From Nostoc sp. NMS2 (GTDB lineage: Bacteria; Cyanobacteriota; Cyanobacteriia; Cyanobacteriales; Nostocaceae): DNA of 35,749 bases. Position numbers and translations under genes: made by a program. The stretch lies in the NCBI RefSeq assembly GCF_017115105.1, contig NZ_JABXKH010000015.1, positions 1-35,749 of the forward strand, in the 5' to 3' direction. This document shows positions 1 through 7,729 of this stretch, piece after piece (position 1 is the stretch's first letter; every line of letters begins with the position of its first letter). Below the pieces are notes generated by a model, which saw only the letters and a program-made list of their open reading frames with translations, was not told the DNA's origin and did no database searches.

Positions 1-130
1 CTAGAGTGGCAAAGCTAGCTAGAGCAGAAACTTAAACCTAGTAAATTCGTTATTATTGAAAATTTTAGTTTACCTATTTACGCCTATTTCAATCATTAAA
101 AATCTACTCTAGCAAGTTTTACCACTCTAG
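1..130. mobile_element. 130-bp MITE-like element, copy A
   Basis: A non-coding 130-bp element. Its own ends are imperfect inverted repeats of about 27 bp: the left end begins CTAGAGTGGCAAAGCTAGCT and the right end, read inward, begins CTAGAGTGGTAAAACTTGCT, with about 4 mismatches over 27. The complete 130 bp is the exact reverse complement of 1333-1462; I compared every 10-base block and found no difference. The element begins at the first base of the window, so its outer flank, and any target duplication, cannot be seen. The inner flank begins ATATTGAG. It has no transposase and would need one in trans. The parent IS family is not recognised. Confidence 0.85.
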
Positions 131-174
131 ATATTGAGAAGGTCAGCGCCATCGAGGAAATAACCAACAGTTAA

Positions 175-282
175 AGCCTGACTACACAGAACACCCACCC
201 AGAACAACCCACCACACTCGTAGAGTTTTTCCGTCAATCCCCCTTAGTTGGAATCGCCGAAGAACTCGACTTTAACCGATAG
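175..282 (+). pseudogene. C-terminal relic of a Phd/YefM-like (or AbrB-like) antitoxin
   Basis: Read from 175 after an in-frame TAA, this stretch gives 35 codons ending in TTLVEFFRQSPLVG, then IAEELDFNR and a TAG stop. The pattern of an FFRQSPLVG block followed by LDF-R is the usual C-terminal tail of cyanobacterial type II antitoxins of the Phd/YefM group, and I assign it from memory of that family. No start codon or N-terminal DNA-binding part is present, and an element lies just upstream, so this is a fragment. It directly precedes the intact UPF0175/DUF3368 pair, suggesting that toxin-antitoxin genes have been stacked or replaced here. A related AbrB/MazE-type tail is the alternative. Confidence 0.5.
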
Positions 283-351
283 AAAAATGATATTTTATAT
301 AATATCACCCCTGTTGAAAATGAAACATTACAAAGAAAACATTCTGAAATT

Positions 352-630
352 ATGACTAAAGTAGAATTTACCATTCCTGTTCATTCTATTAATAATGCCA
401 TTAGAGAAGAAGCAGAAACTAAAGCCAAAGAAGCTTATGTGATGACTCTACTTAAATATGGAGAAATTAGCAGTGGTAAGGCTAGTCAATTACTAGGAAT
501 TCCTAGACTAGACGTAATAGATTTAATGTCTAAGCATGAAATATCCCTATTTGACGATAGTATGACTTTAGAGGAATTTCAGCAAGAAGTTAATCAAGCA
601 AAAGTGAAATTACAAGGCAATAATCTATGA
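352..630 (+). CDS. UPF0175 family antitoxin
   Basis: A 92-residue protein of the UPF0175 family, a small helix-turn-helix group found as the antitoxin partner of DUF3368/PIN-like toxins. The diagnostic part is the central block around residues 28-60: AYVMTLLKYGEISSGKASQL, followed by LGIPRLDVIDLMSKHEISLF, which matches the family core (gene order, Gly-Lys-Ala and the HTH-like LGI segment). A C-terminal acidic/amphipathic tail (EEFQQEV) is also typical. Its last codon overlaps the next gene by ATGA (627-630), the normal arrangement of a co-translated antitoxin-toxin pair. An AAAGAAAAC stretch upstream is only a weak ribosome site. Likely self-regulated by the pair, as is known for type II systems. 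Confidence 0.85.
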   Translation: MTKVEFTIPVHSINNAIREEAETKAKEAYVMTLLKYGEISSGKASQLLGIPRLDVIDLMSKHEISLFDDSMTLEEFQQEVNQAKVKLQGNNL

Positions 631-1112
631 TTGTTGTCTCAGATACAACCCCATTAAGTGAACTTTCTAAAGTTGGTAAATTAGACTTGCTTCAGGCTGT
701 TTTTGGTAGAGTAATAATTCCTCAACAAGTCTATGCAGAATTAACAACGGGGGATCATCCCGCAGTTTTAGCTGTAAAATCAGCCTTATGGCTAGAAGTT
801 CTTTCTATAAGTAATAACCAACTCATTGAACAATTACAATTAGAAACCGACTTGGATTTAGGAGAATGTTCGGCAATTATTTTGGCAGAAGAATTAAAAG
901 CAGATCAACTTTTAATTGATGAAAAAGCTGGGAGAAAAGTTGCTATTAGTAGAGGCTTGCCAATTATTGGTTTAGTTGGAGTGATTATCTTAGCAAAAGA
1001 GCAAGGATTGATTGATAATGTCAAGAATATTTTAGATGATTTAATGAGTAAAGGAACAAGAATCAGCCCAAAAATTTATGATTATGCTCTGATTACAGCA
1101 AGAGAAATTTAA
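627..1112 (+). CDS. DUF3368 PIN-like toxin
   Basis: A 161-residue DUF3368 protein, expected to be the PIN-fold toxin (Mg-dependent RNase) of the pair with the preceding antitoxin. Visible acidic residues fit a PIN active site: Asp6 in VVSDTTPL, Glu38 in VYAEL, Glu80 in DLDLGECSAI and Asp98 in LLIDEKAGR. The LGE-SAI-LA pattern and the following LLIDE-GR-VA are the family hallmarks. Length is normal and no frame break is seen, so the gene appears functional. It is translationally coupled to the antitoxin (4-nt overlap). The pair lies between the two copies of the 130-bp element, which may be coincidence or may have helped it move. The actual target RNA cannot be judged. Confidence 0.85.
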   Translation: MIVVSDTTPLSELSKVGKLDLLQAVFGRVIIPQQVYAELTTGDHPAVLAVKSALWLEVLSISNNQLIEQLQLETDLDLGECSAIILAEELKADQLLIDEKAGRKVAISRGLPIIGLVGVIILAKEQGLIDNVKNILDDLMSKGTRISPKIYDYALITAREI

Positions 1113-1270
1113 AACAATCTGACAATGAACCTATCCCCAAGTGACTGGCTAGAAAATATCATCTAGTTACCAGACCGATAAGCCTGACGGCATGGCTACG
1201 CTTACCGCCTACAGTAGGACATGAGCTAATGGAGACGCTAGCGCGAACGGCGATCGCATATACGCACTCA

Positions 1271-1600
1271 TCACCATTCATCCCGCAACCACTCTAACCC
1301 AATCCTCAAAGCTGCCTCTGCCGTGTAATAAACTAGAGTGGTAAAACTTGCTAGAGTAGATTTTTAATGATTGAAATAGGCGTAAATAGGTAAACTAAAA
1401 TTTTCAATAATAACGAATTTACTAGGTTTAAGTTTCTGCTCTAGCTAGCTTTGCCACTCTAGGTAATAAATCTTTTGTTCCCCGAATATCCCACCCGTGC
1501 GGCTAATGATGCGAAACTGCCAGCAATGCCCTGGCGTGTAAAAAACCATTAGGATACTGCTGTTCACACAGAGTACCGTATAAACTTTCACTTGGGACAT
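1271..1600 (-). pseudogene. Small hypothetical gene split by a MITE
   Basis: On the reverse strand a reading frame starts at ATG 1600 and runs through GHCWQFRIISRTGGIFGEQK and IYY to 1463, where the 130-bp element begins. On the other side it resumes at 1332 with TAEAALRIGLEWLRDEW and a TGA at 1271-1273. Removing the 130-bp element plus one 8-bp duplication (138 bp) leaves 192 bp, a continuous 63-codon frame. The segment reads like a conserved cyanobacterial small protein with a C-terminal amphipathic helix, but I do not know its function. A competing frame over 1500-1570 (CEQQYPNGFLHARALLAV) is also open, so the upstream half of the gene could follow that frame instead. Confidence 0.6.
1333..1462. 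mobile_element. 130-bp MITE-like element, copy B, with 8-bp target duplication
   Basis: Exact reverse complement of 1-130. It is flanked on both sides by the direct repeat GTAATAAA (1325-1332 and 1463-1470), which is a clean 8-bp target-site duplication, so this copy inserted as a unit on its own. It interrupts a small reverse-strand gene. The perfect identity with copy A implies a recent insertion or sequence homogenisation. It encodes no protein. Confidence 0.88.
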
Positions 1601-1648
1601 TGACTGCTGTTGTAGGTGTGATGATGTATTTTAATTGTCTGGGATTTC

Positions 1649-2959
1649 TCACTTAATCAACCCCAAATGCCGATGGAATGCTTCAACAGCGTTCGCCACA
1701 CCATCTTCACCCCTGATTTTCTCACCCAACTCTTGTGCTTTCTTCCGCATCACCTCATCGCCCAGTACGATTTCAATCGCTGCTGCTAAAGTTTTATCTG
1801 ACAGTTTCTTGTACGGTATCGGCGCAGGGCTGACTCCCAACCGAGTTAGCTTTTCACCCCAAACTGGCTGATCTGCAAAAAAGGGTACAGTAATTGATGG
1901 TGTCCCCGCACGTAACACTGCTGCCGTTGTACTAGCTCCTCCGTGATGTACTACTGCTGGCACTTGAGGAAATAACCAATCATGCGGAACTTCCTTGATC
2001 ACAAACACTCGTAGCGAATCTTTTATATTCACTGTTCTTCCAACGTCGCCCCAGCCTGACAATATAATCCCGCCTTGATGTGTTTTCTTTAAGGCTTCCA
2101 CGATATAGTGTGTGAGATATTCTGGATTGGGCATTGTCATGCTCCCAAATCCAAAACACAAAGGTAATTGCTTTCGTCCCAAAAAATCCTCTAGTTCCAG
2201 AGGTGGCTCATATTCGGAGGCTTGGTCAATAAACCAAAAACCAGTTACATAGACCCATGCAGGCCAGTCACGGGGTCTTGGGATGACGTGCGAACTAAAT
2301 CCATACAGTACAGGGATTCGTGATACATTTGCCGGAGTCTTCTGTCTGAAGCGTCTGCCGAAATATGGTAGAGACGGCAATTTCAATGTTTCTGTTCTGA
2401 AGTGATTGAGCAGTTGACGATATCTTTGCCAGTGCAAAAACTCTACTAGTAAGTAGCTGCCATAATTGATCGCTTTCTTTAGCGGGTTTTTAGTTGTTTG
2501 AGCAAATCTCAAAAACCCAAACATCCCTGTGGGAGTCAACGGTAGAACTGATGCAAAAAAGCAAGGTACGCCTAATTTCTCTGCGATATGATATCCCCAG
2601 TTGGATAGCGGGGTATAGATAATCACCTCACTTCCCTGACACGCTTGCCAACCTGATTCCAACTGTTGAAGTAAAAGCTTATCTCGTTCTTCTTTTTTCA
2701 ACTTTTCTCCCGCAATCAATCGCTGCCCTTGTTTGGATTGCAGAAACTCTTCCATATTGCCAGCGATCGGCGCAAACTTTAAATCGAACTGCCTCACAAA
2801 AGATGCAAAGTTTTCGTGTGTTGCGACTGTTACCTGATGCCCCGCACGTTTTAACCCAATAGCCAAAGCACAGTATGGTTGCAAGCCTCCTCTTGAACCT
2901 ACTGTTAGGATCGTAATCTTCAGTTTTCGGCTTGCTGCTATAGGTAGACTTTGGCTCAA
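1649..2959 (-). CDS. GT1-family glycosyltransferase (sterol/macrolide UGT-like)
   Basis: A glycosyltransferase of GT-B fold, of the group that carries sugars from nucleotide sugars to lipid or natural-product acceptors (GT28 N-terminal plus EryCIII/UGT-like C-terminal domains). The N-terminal signature ITILTVGSRGG-QPY-ALA-GLKRAGH is clear. The C-terminal donor site shows LPLCFGFGSM and then VVHHGGASTTAAVLRAGTPS followed by ITVPFFADQPVW, the family hallmark with its His-Gly-Gly. Length is normal at about 435 residues. The start is uncertain. The family usually begins at MKITILTVG, which here would be a CTG codon. I chose TTG at 2957-2959 because AGGA lies 8 nt before it; another TTG lies at 2990-2992. 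A nearby NRPS could supply an acceptor, but that is speculation. Confidence 0.85.
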   Translation of the reverse strand: MSQSLPIAASRKLKITILTVGSRGGLQPYCALAIGLKRAGHQVTVATHENFASFVRQFDLKFAPIAGNMEEFLQSKQGQRLIAGEKLKKEERDKLLLQQLESGWQACQGSEVIIYTPLSNWGYHIAEKLGVPCFFASVLPLTPTGMFGFLRFAQTTKNPLKKAINYGSYLLVEFLHWQRYRQLLNHFRTETLKLPSLPYFGRRFRQKTPANVSRIPVLYGFSSHVIPRPRDWPAWVYVTGFWFIDQASEYEPPLELEDFLGRKQLPLCFGFGSMTMPNPEYLTHYIVEALKKTHQGGIILSGWGDVGRTVNIKDSLRVFVIKEVPHDWLFPQVPAVVHHGGASTTAAVLRAGTPSITVPFFADQPVWGEKLTRLGVSPAPIPYKKLSDKTLAAAIEIVLGDEVMRKKAQELGEKIRGEDGVANAVEAFHRHLGLIK

Positions 2960-2992
2960 ATGCTTTTTCCTGCTGAAAACTCCAGTATCCAA

Positions 2993-3292
2993 AAATTGTA
3001 CTAATTTCTTGTACCTCTGGGCAATAAACCAATACAGTTTAGATCAGCCTGTTTTTCCTCTCCCTGTTCCCTTACCTTCACAGAGGAACTTTCTTAGCTG
3101 AACCACATTGAGCCAATTGCGTAGGCGCAGCCCGTCGTAGACATCGCTTAATACTCTATAAGCTTTAAATTAAACGTTTTCTTGACCAACAATTTCACCA
3201 GATTCAGCACTTTAAAACATTCATCAAACTGACGAGAGTTAGCAATTCCCCATATAAATTCACAAGTTAGTCTTCATCTAAGCGTGAGTGCT
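2993..3292. other. Intergenic stretch without a gene
   Basis: No convincing coding frame. Around 3120-3150 it has a GC-richer patch (GTAGGCGCAGCCCGTCGTAG, then ACATCGC), the kind of short dispersed repeat seen elsewhere in the window. Promoters for the two flanking leftward genes could not be singled out. Confidence 0.4.
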
Positions 3293-5788
3293 TTAATGGT
3301 TGGGCTTTCTGATAATGTGCATACCTAAAATTTTTAAAGTATTGTTGTTATGGCTCATAGAGAGTGATGTCAACTCTTGATCCAACAGATAAAAGCTACC
3401 CATAATACTAACCCAATTGTACAGTCCGTTTTTTGGTCTTTTAAGCGTTATTGTCGCACTCCTTCGATTATTTGCTCCTTTAAGTATTAGAATACCACCA
3501 AAATTAAAACTACCCGATGCAATTAATTTGCTGCTATTTACACTAGCCATGATATTGGCAAAGGTGTAGCCTAAAAACTTGAGGCTTCCTGCAATACTGG
3601 CAGAATTATTGATATTACCATTAGTTCCTTTACTCAGAGTGACTGTAGCGCCGTTGAAAGCTAAAATGCCAAAATTGAAATTGCTTGTAGCTTGAAATCC
3701 GCTCTCGTTCAGGCTGATGCCTAACGCAGTGAATTGTTTTCCTAAGAGAGTAACATCGCCTAAACCAAAAACCTTTTTATTGGTTAAATCAAGTTTAAAA
3801 CTAGGAACATTGAGCTTTATAATATTGCCGAGGTTAAGAGCTACATTATTAATTGAAACATTTTGAGTGTTAAATGATAATGTGCCACTACCCAAAGATT
3901 GATTAAAAGCAATAATATTTGCCGTTCCTGTTGCGCTTTTATTCTTCAAATTAACTGTGAGGTTCGGAATAGTCAAAGTCAAGAAGCCTGCTAAACTCAG
4001 CCGAATATTCATCAAATTGACGGTATTTTGAGTAACATCAAACATAATGCCTGCTAGAGTATTCCCAAAAACTGAAATTGTTCCTAAACCACTACCGCTA
4101 CCAGATTTCATATCGATACTCAGGGCATCAACATCAATACTCAACAGATTCCCTAAACTCAGGTCAAAGTTTTTAAAAGTAGTATTGGTTGGCGTAATTT
4201 TAAATTCAACATTCGCAATTTCGTTGTCAAGAATTTCTAGATAACCATCTCCCTGAAGATACTGCTCACTAGGCGTTACCTTTAAAGATAAATCTAAACT
4301 ATCGTCATCCGTTCCTTTAATTCTCAGAAATCCTAAATCAATTTCCAGAACTTTTAAGGAACCAGAGATATTATTAAAAGTTTTATCTCCTTGAAGGATT
4401 AAGATTGCCTCATGACCCCAAGCATTAAGTTTGCCATTAATTTCTAACCCTTCTGATATTGCTTGAGCCGCAATTACTGTCGGGAAAGGAACATACTTAA
4501 TTAAAGGATTAATTTTTCCGTCTCCATCCCCATCAATTGATTCGATCTTTAAGTTCACTAAGCCTTCTAAAAGCCCTAGTGCTTTGTTAATTAAATCCGT
4601 TGAATAACCTACTTGTTTCCTAAGAAAGGAAGCGACTGGCCCACGCCACAAATCTATTAAGCTAATTGCTTGCTTGGAATTTAAAATTAAAGCTAATCTT
4701 TCAGGATCATTAGTGTCCATCAGAAAAGCTACCTCAAGGTCTATTTTTTCCCATTTCAAATCACCAATGAAGCCAAAGTTATCAAAGTAAGGAGGTAAAT
4801 ACGTTCCGCCTCCTTGAAACCTGATATTGCGAAGTTCAGTTCCCACCAATCCATAGGGATTAAACCAAGATTTTTCACCTTGTTGACAAAAGTATGCTGT
4901 TAAAGATTCGGGTTCTAGAGAGAGACTACCAGAGAGAAATAACTTAGGTTCTTTTTCTTGCGTGGGATCGTAGCCTTGAAGAATTAAATTTCCAGTTAAT
5001 CCAAAGTTTGGCTCTAAATCAGCACCAATATTTAACCCGATGAGCAAGTTTTTAAAAATCGCCTTAAATTGTTGCTGGGAAAATAGCTGAATCTCGTTTG
5101 CAATATTACCTGTTAAGCTAACCTGTCCTGCCGGATTAAAGTTAATTATCGCTCCTAAGCACCCAATTCCTAAGCTTCGATGAATAAAACTGCTCAAATT
5201 TGTCTGGAGATTATTGAAATCAATATTTCCAATAAAGTTGAATCCTCTGCTTAAGTTAATACAACCTAATTTTGAATGTATAAAAGAATGCCCAGTATCA
5301 GTAATAATTAGCTCTGGTTTGCTTAATTTTAAATCGTTGATAATAGGAAATTTACTAGCTATGTTGCTAAAAATAAAATCTTCATTTAATTTAAATTTTA
5401 ATGTAGTTTGCTTGCCAAAAAATAATTCAATACCTTGGTTATTTAGTAATCCTTTAAAGCGGAATTCGACTTCTTGAGAAGTTTTATGAATTTTATATTT
5501 TGGTGAAGATATTGTAATTTCAGGTTTGCCAAATACTTCAAAAATTATTTTATCGAGTGCCACATTTATATATGAAACTGTACTATGAATGCTAAAAATT
5601 TTGTCTAAATTTAGCTGCAAATCATGGTCAAAATCTAAATAATTTCCTGAACTTGAGGAGACTAAGTTTACATCTTCTGACAGTCCAAGTTTTAATTTGA
5701 TAGCGTTAGGTAAGCTGATTCCTGGTAAATCAATGCTATTAGTCATAAGTGAATTGACGTGAATGTTTTTAACATATTCTTTACCCAT
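3293..5788 (-). CDS. Large hypothetical protein with tandem beta-type repeats
   Basis: A protein of about 831 residues with no recognised family, signal peptide or membrane segment. The sequence alternates hydrophobic and polar residues throughout, as in long beta-sheet proteins. Roughly the last 330 residues are made of about six units of 50-60 residues, each with a pattern like GNLLSIDVDALSIDM, then L/F-G-TLAGI, then ISLN; other unit starts are GFLTLTIPNLTVNLKNK, GNIIKLNVPSFKLDLTNKK and GGILILKG. Around residue 418 an Asp-rich loop, DGDGDGKINPL, looks like an EF-hand/dockerin-type calcium site. The gene is more AT-rich than its neighbours. The ATG at 5788 is chosen over a TTG two codons earlier. 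A scaffold, adhesin or lipid-groove protein is possible, but this is only a guess from the repeats. Confidence 0.7.
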   Translation of the reverse strand: MGKEYVKNIHVNSLMTNSIDLPGISLPNAIKLKLGLSEDVNLVSSSSGNYLDFDHDLQLNLDKIFSIHSTVSYINVALDKIIFEVFGKPEITISSPKYKIHKTSQEVEFRFKGLLNNQGIELFFGKQTTLKFKLNEDFIFSNIASKFPIINDLKLSKPELIITDTGHSFIHSKLGCINLSRGFNFIGNIDFNNLQTNLSSFIHRSLGIGCLGAIINFNPAGQVSLTGNIANEIQLFSQQQFKAIFKNLLIGLNIGADLEPNFGLTGNLILQGYDPTQEKEPKLFLSGSLSLEPESLTAYFCQQGEKSWFNPYGLVGTELRNIRFQGGGTYLPPYFDNFGFIGDLKWEKIDLEVAFLMDTNDPERLALILNSKQAISLIDLWRGPVASFLRKQVGYSTDLINKALGLLEGLVNLKIESIDGDGDGKINPLIKYVPFPTVIAAQAISEGLEINGKLNAWGHEAILILQGDKTFNNISGSLKVLEIDLGFLRIKGTDDDSLDLSLKVTPSEQYLQGDGYLEILDNEIANVEFKITPTNTTFKNFDLSLGNLLSIDVDALSIDMKSGSGSGLGTISVFGNTLAGIMFDVTQNTVNLMNIRLSLAGFLTLTIPNLTVNLKNKSATGTANIIAFNQSLGSGTLSFNTQNVSINNVALNLGNIIKLNVPSFKLDLTNKKVFGLGDVTLLGKQFTALGISLNESGFQATSNFNFGILAFNGATVTLSKGTNGNINNSASIAGSLKFLGYTFANIMASVNSSKLIASGSFNFGGILILKGANNRRSATITLKRPKNGLYNWVSIMGSFYLLDQELTSLSMSHNNNTLKILGMHIIRKPNH

Positions 5789-5910
5789 ATCCAAGCAATT
5801 TTATCAACATTGGCGATCGCGATTGCTACCTGCTGCAACCACGCCTCGTTAATTGGGACTGCCACCGACAACCAACGGTTTGCTGGCTGTAGCTAGGGTT
5901 GTCCATCTGA

Positions 5911-6141
5911 CTATGAGCGTAATTCTTGGCACATACCGTAGCCATCCAGCTTTGGCATCATTACAGAAAGAACTATCAAATCAGGGGTCAACAAGCGAAA
6001 AGCTGACAAAGCTTCTTCACCATCACTAGCTGTAACTACACTGTAGCCAATCATTTCTAGACGCGTCTGTAAAATCCGGCGAATGCTGGCTTCGTCATCA
6101 ACTACTAAGATTGTGCCTTTCTCACCTGATAAGTTTCTCAA
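5911..6141 (-). pseudogene. Truncated RpaB-like response regulator relic
   Basis: Seventy-six codons match the N-terminal receiver domain of RpaB/Ycf27-type regulators: ILVVDDEASIRRILQTRLEM, then IGYSVVTASDGEEALSAFR and MMPKLDGYGMCQELR. The family's phospho-acceptor Asp in VLDVMMP is replaced by Ser59 (VLSVMMP), while the acidic pair Asp15-Asp16 remains. The frame stops (TAG) right after CQELRS, and downstream reading (SDGQP then another stop) is degraded. The DNA-binding domain, which should add about 150 residues, is absent. The frame opens with TTG. A decayed duplicate of an essential regulator is the best reading; a functional phospho-dead fragment is less likely. Confidence 0.8.
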
Positions 6142-6431
6142 CGCTGTTCCTAATGAGCGAGAACTCTTAACCCTTCATTATCTGCTTATTAGGAGTCAAA
6201 AGCGCAAAACAGTATTGACGTACAGTCATGAGTCAAGAAGCGATCGCTTAATACTTGCATCTCTGCAACAGATTATGCTAGGGCATCTGCCCGAAAAAGA
6301 GATTTATATCCAATTAATAAATTCTTCAGCAAGAGACTCGTATTTTCCATAAATTTGGTGTACCTTGTTAATTCCGTGCAAATTATTTATACCTAACTTC
6401 TCCCAAATTTACCCATCCAAATTTTAAGCCA

Positions 6432-6722
6432 ATGAAAACTTCTAATGATACAGATACGAAGAAGATCATCAAAAAATCCGACAAGCTTACCTTGAAACAG
6501 ATGAAGTTAATCGAAGACGCTGAAGACCAACTTCTTCTTGAAGCTAATACTGTCAAATATACAGCCCCTGTAGTTGAGGAGAAACCTGTAATTACTCCAG
6601 AGCCTAGAGTTCCTGACTATATTCCATTGCTTGATAATCCTCCGGTACAATCTGTGGGTAATTCCGGCTGGCAAGTGTCTGATGTCTGGCGGGATATTCG
6701 GGTAGATGATTTTTGTGGGTGA
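6432..6722 (+). CDS. Small hypothetical protein, acidic with Pro-rich middle
   Basis: A 96-residue open frame with a plausible protein composition but no recognised family. Residues 1-40 form a charged, likely helical segment (KKSDKLTLKQMKLIEDAEDQ). The middle, residues 45-75, is Pro-rich (VVEEKPVITPEPRVPDYIP). The C-terminus is WQVSDVWRDIRVDDFCG, with a single Cys next to the terminal Gly. No good ribosome site is visible before the ATG. It sits between a decayed regulator and another orphan. A leader/core peptide precursor was considered, but there is no modification enzyme nearby. Confidence 0.45.
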   Translation: MKTSNDTDTKKIIKKSDKLTLKQMKLIEDAEDQLLLEANTVKYTAPVVEEKPVITPEPRVPDYIPLLDNPPVQSVGNSGWQVSDVWRDIRVDDFCG

Positions 6723-6891
6723 TACTCCTGATGAACATAGGCAAAAAAGAATACGTTGCTCCTACGGTGTACGTACTGTCACAAACAGGAGTTGCTCTTT
6801 GGTAAAGAAGCCTACTAAATAATCAACGATAGCATTAAAGTTGAGTGCGTAGACGCTTAGGCGGCAAGGCGATAGACATTGCAATAGCTCA

Positions 6892-7167
6892 ATGGGTAAA
6901 CGAAAGAGAAAACATCAGAAGACATCCTTCCCTTGGATAGTAGAAGAAGAAAATCTGTTTATTACAAAGACTGGTAACGAAATAGTTACAGATGCTGGAT
7001 GGGAGAAAATTTCATTTAAAGAAGCGAGAAAACTATTTAGTCCCGAAACTTTTCAAGAATGGTACGAACTGTTCCTAGAAAATACAGATATAGCGTTTCT
7101 CAATCTAGTGAGGTACGTTTTTAAAGCTACTTGTTTTGATATAAAAGGTTCGTGTGTACTTCAGTAG
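6892..7167 (+). CDS. Small hypothetical protein
   Basis: A 91-residue frame starting with a very basic stretch, MGKRKRKHQK, followed by an amphipathic, aromatic-rich sequence (SFPWIVEEENLFITKTGNE and ARKLFSPETFQEWYELFLEN). The composition looks like a real protein up to about residue 70; the last 20 residues (VRYVFKATCFDIKGSCVLQ) are less convincing, so the true C-terminus may have been replaced or frameshifted. A dispersed repeat (GCGTAGACGCTTAGGCGGCA) lies just upstream at about 6845-6865. No family is recognised and no partner gene is evident. Confidence 0.45.
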   Translation: MGKRKRKHQKTSFPWIVEEENLFITKTGNEIVTDAGWEKISFKEARKLFSPETFQEWYELFLENTDIAFLNLVRYVFKATCFDIKGSCVLQ

Positions 7168-7233
7168 CCTGGGAAACGCGATATCTCGGAAATACTTTCA
7201 GAATCTAACGTAGTTTCAAGCGTGCCATTCGGC

Positions 7234-7645
7234 TCAGATGGTTTGTTCGCAGTTGATCATCCACGGTGTCCCAAACTGATCGGTCAACATGCCTTCACCG
7301 CGATGACCAGAACGTTTGCGCGATCGCCATCTTCACCTTGCCGTTTTCTGCTAGAGCGTGAAAAAGCCGTTCTGCCTCAGCGATTTCAGGAACGCTAATT
7401 TGTACGTAGAAACCTTGCGGGGTTTCAAAGTATCCTGGTGGGCAGTCAGATCCCATCAGGAGGCGATCATCTAGTTCAAGGCAAGCGTGCATGATTTTGT
7501 CTTGCCATTGCGGTGAGACATTTTCGGCGGAAGGTGCTTCTTTGTGTGTCATCATCATAGTCATCTTGCCACCCAGACATTGTTCATAGAACTTGAACGC
7601 TGCCTCACAGTTGCCGTTGAACATCAGGTAAGAATTGAGTTTCAT
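7234..7645 (-). pseudogene. VOC / PhnB-like protein, C-terminally frameshifted
   Basis: The first 116 codons encode a VOC-superfamily protein of the PhnB/3-demethylubiquinone-methyltransferase-like type: MKLNSYLMFNGNCEAAFKFY, CLGGKM, then LLMGSDCPPGYFETPQGFYV and FHALAENGKV. After TFWSSR the frame hits TGA at about 7295. In another frame the expected family ending follows at once: MLTDQFGTPWMINCEQTI, with a stop at 7234-7236. A single-base indel in the CGGTGAAGGCATG stretch explains this, since the family has R-F-G-M there. The gene is the last of a leftward row of DGPF and VOC genes. The truncated product lacks only the final beta strands, but these carry conserved residues, so it is probably inactive unless the indel is a sequencing error. 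Confidence 0.85.
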
Positions 7646-7729
7646 TGATTTCTCCTTTTGTAATCGATTCTGCGTTTTGATGAGCGGATCGTTCGCATAT
7701 AAACATCATTTGCGCGGTTGTTGATGACG

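Noticed and set aside
1..1462. Composite transposon carrying the toxin-antitoxin pair
   Set aside because: Copy B has target duplications on both of its own sides, which fits a solo insertion. No transposase is present, and the outer left flank is not visible.
6432..6722. RiPP precursor peptide
   Set aside because: The C-terminal Cys-Gly and acidic leader-like start are suggestive, but no modification, protease or export gene is near.
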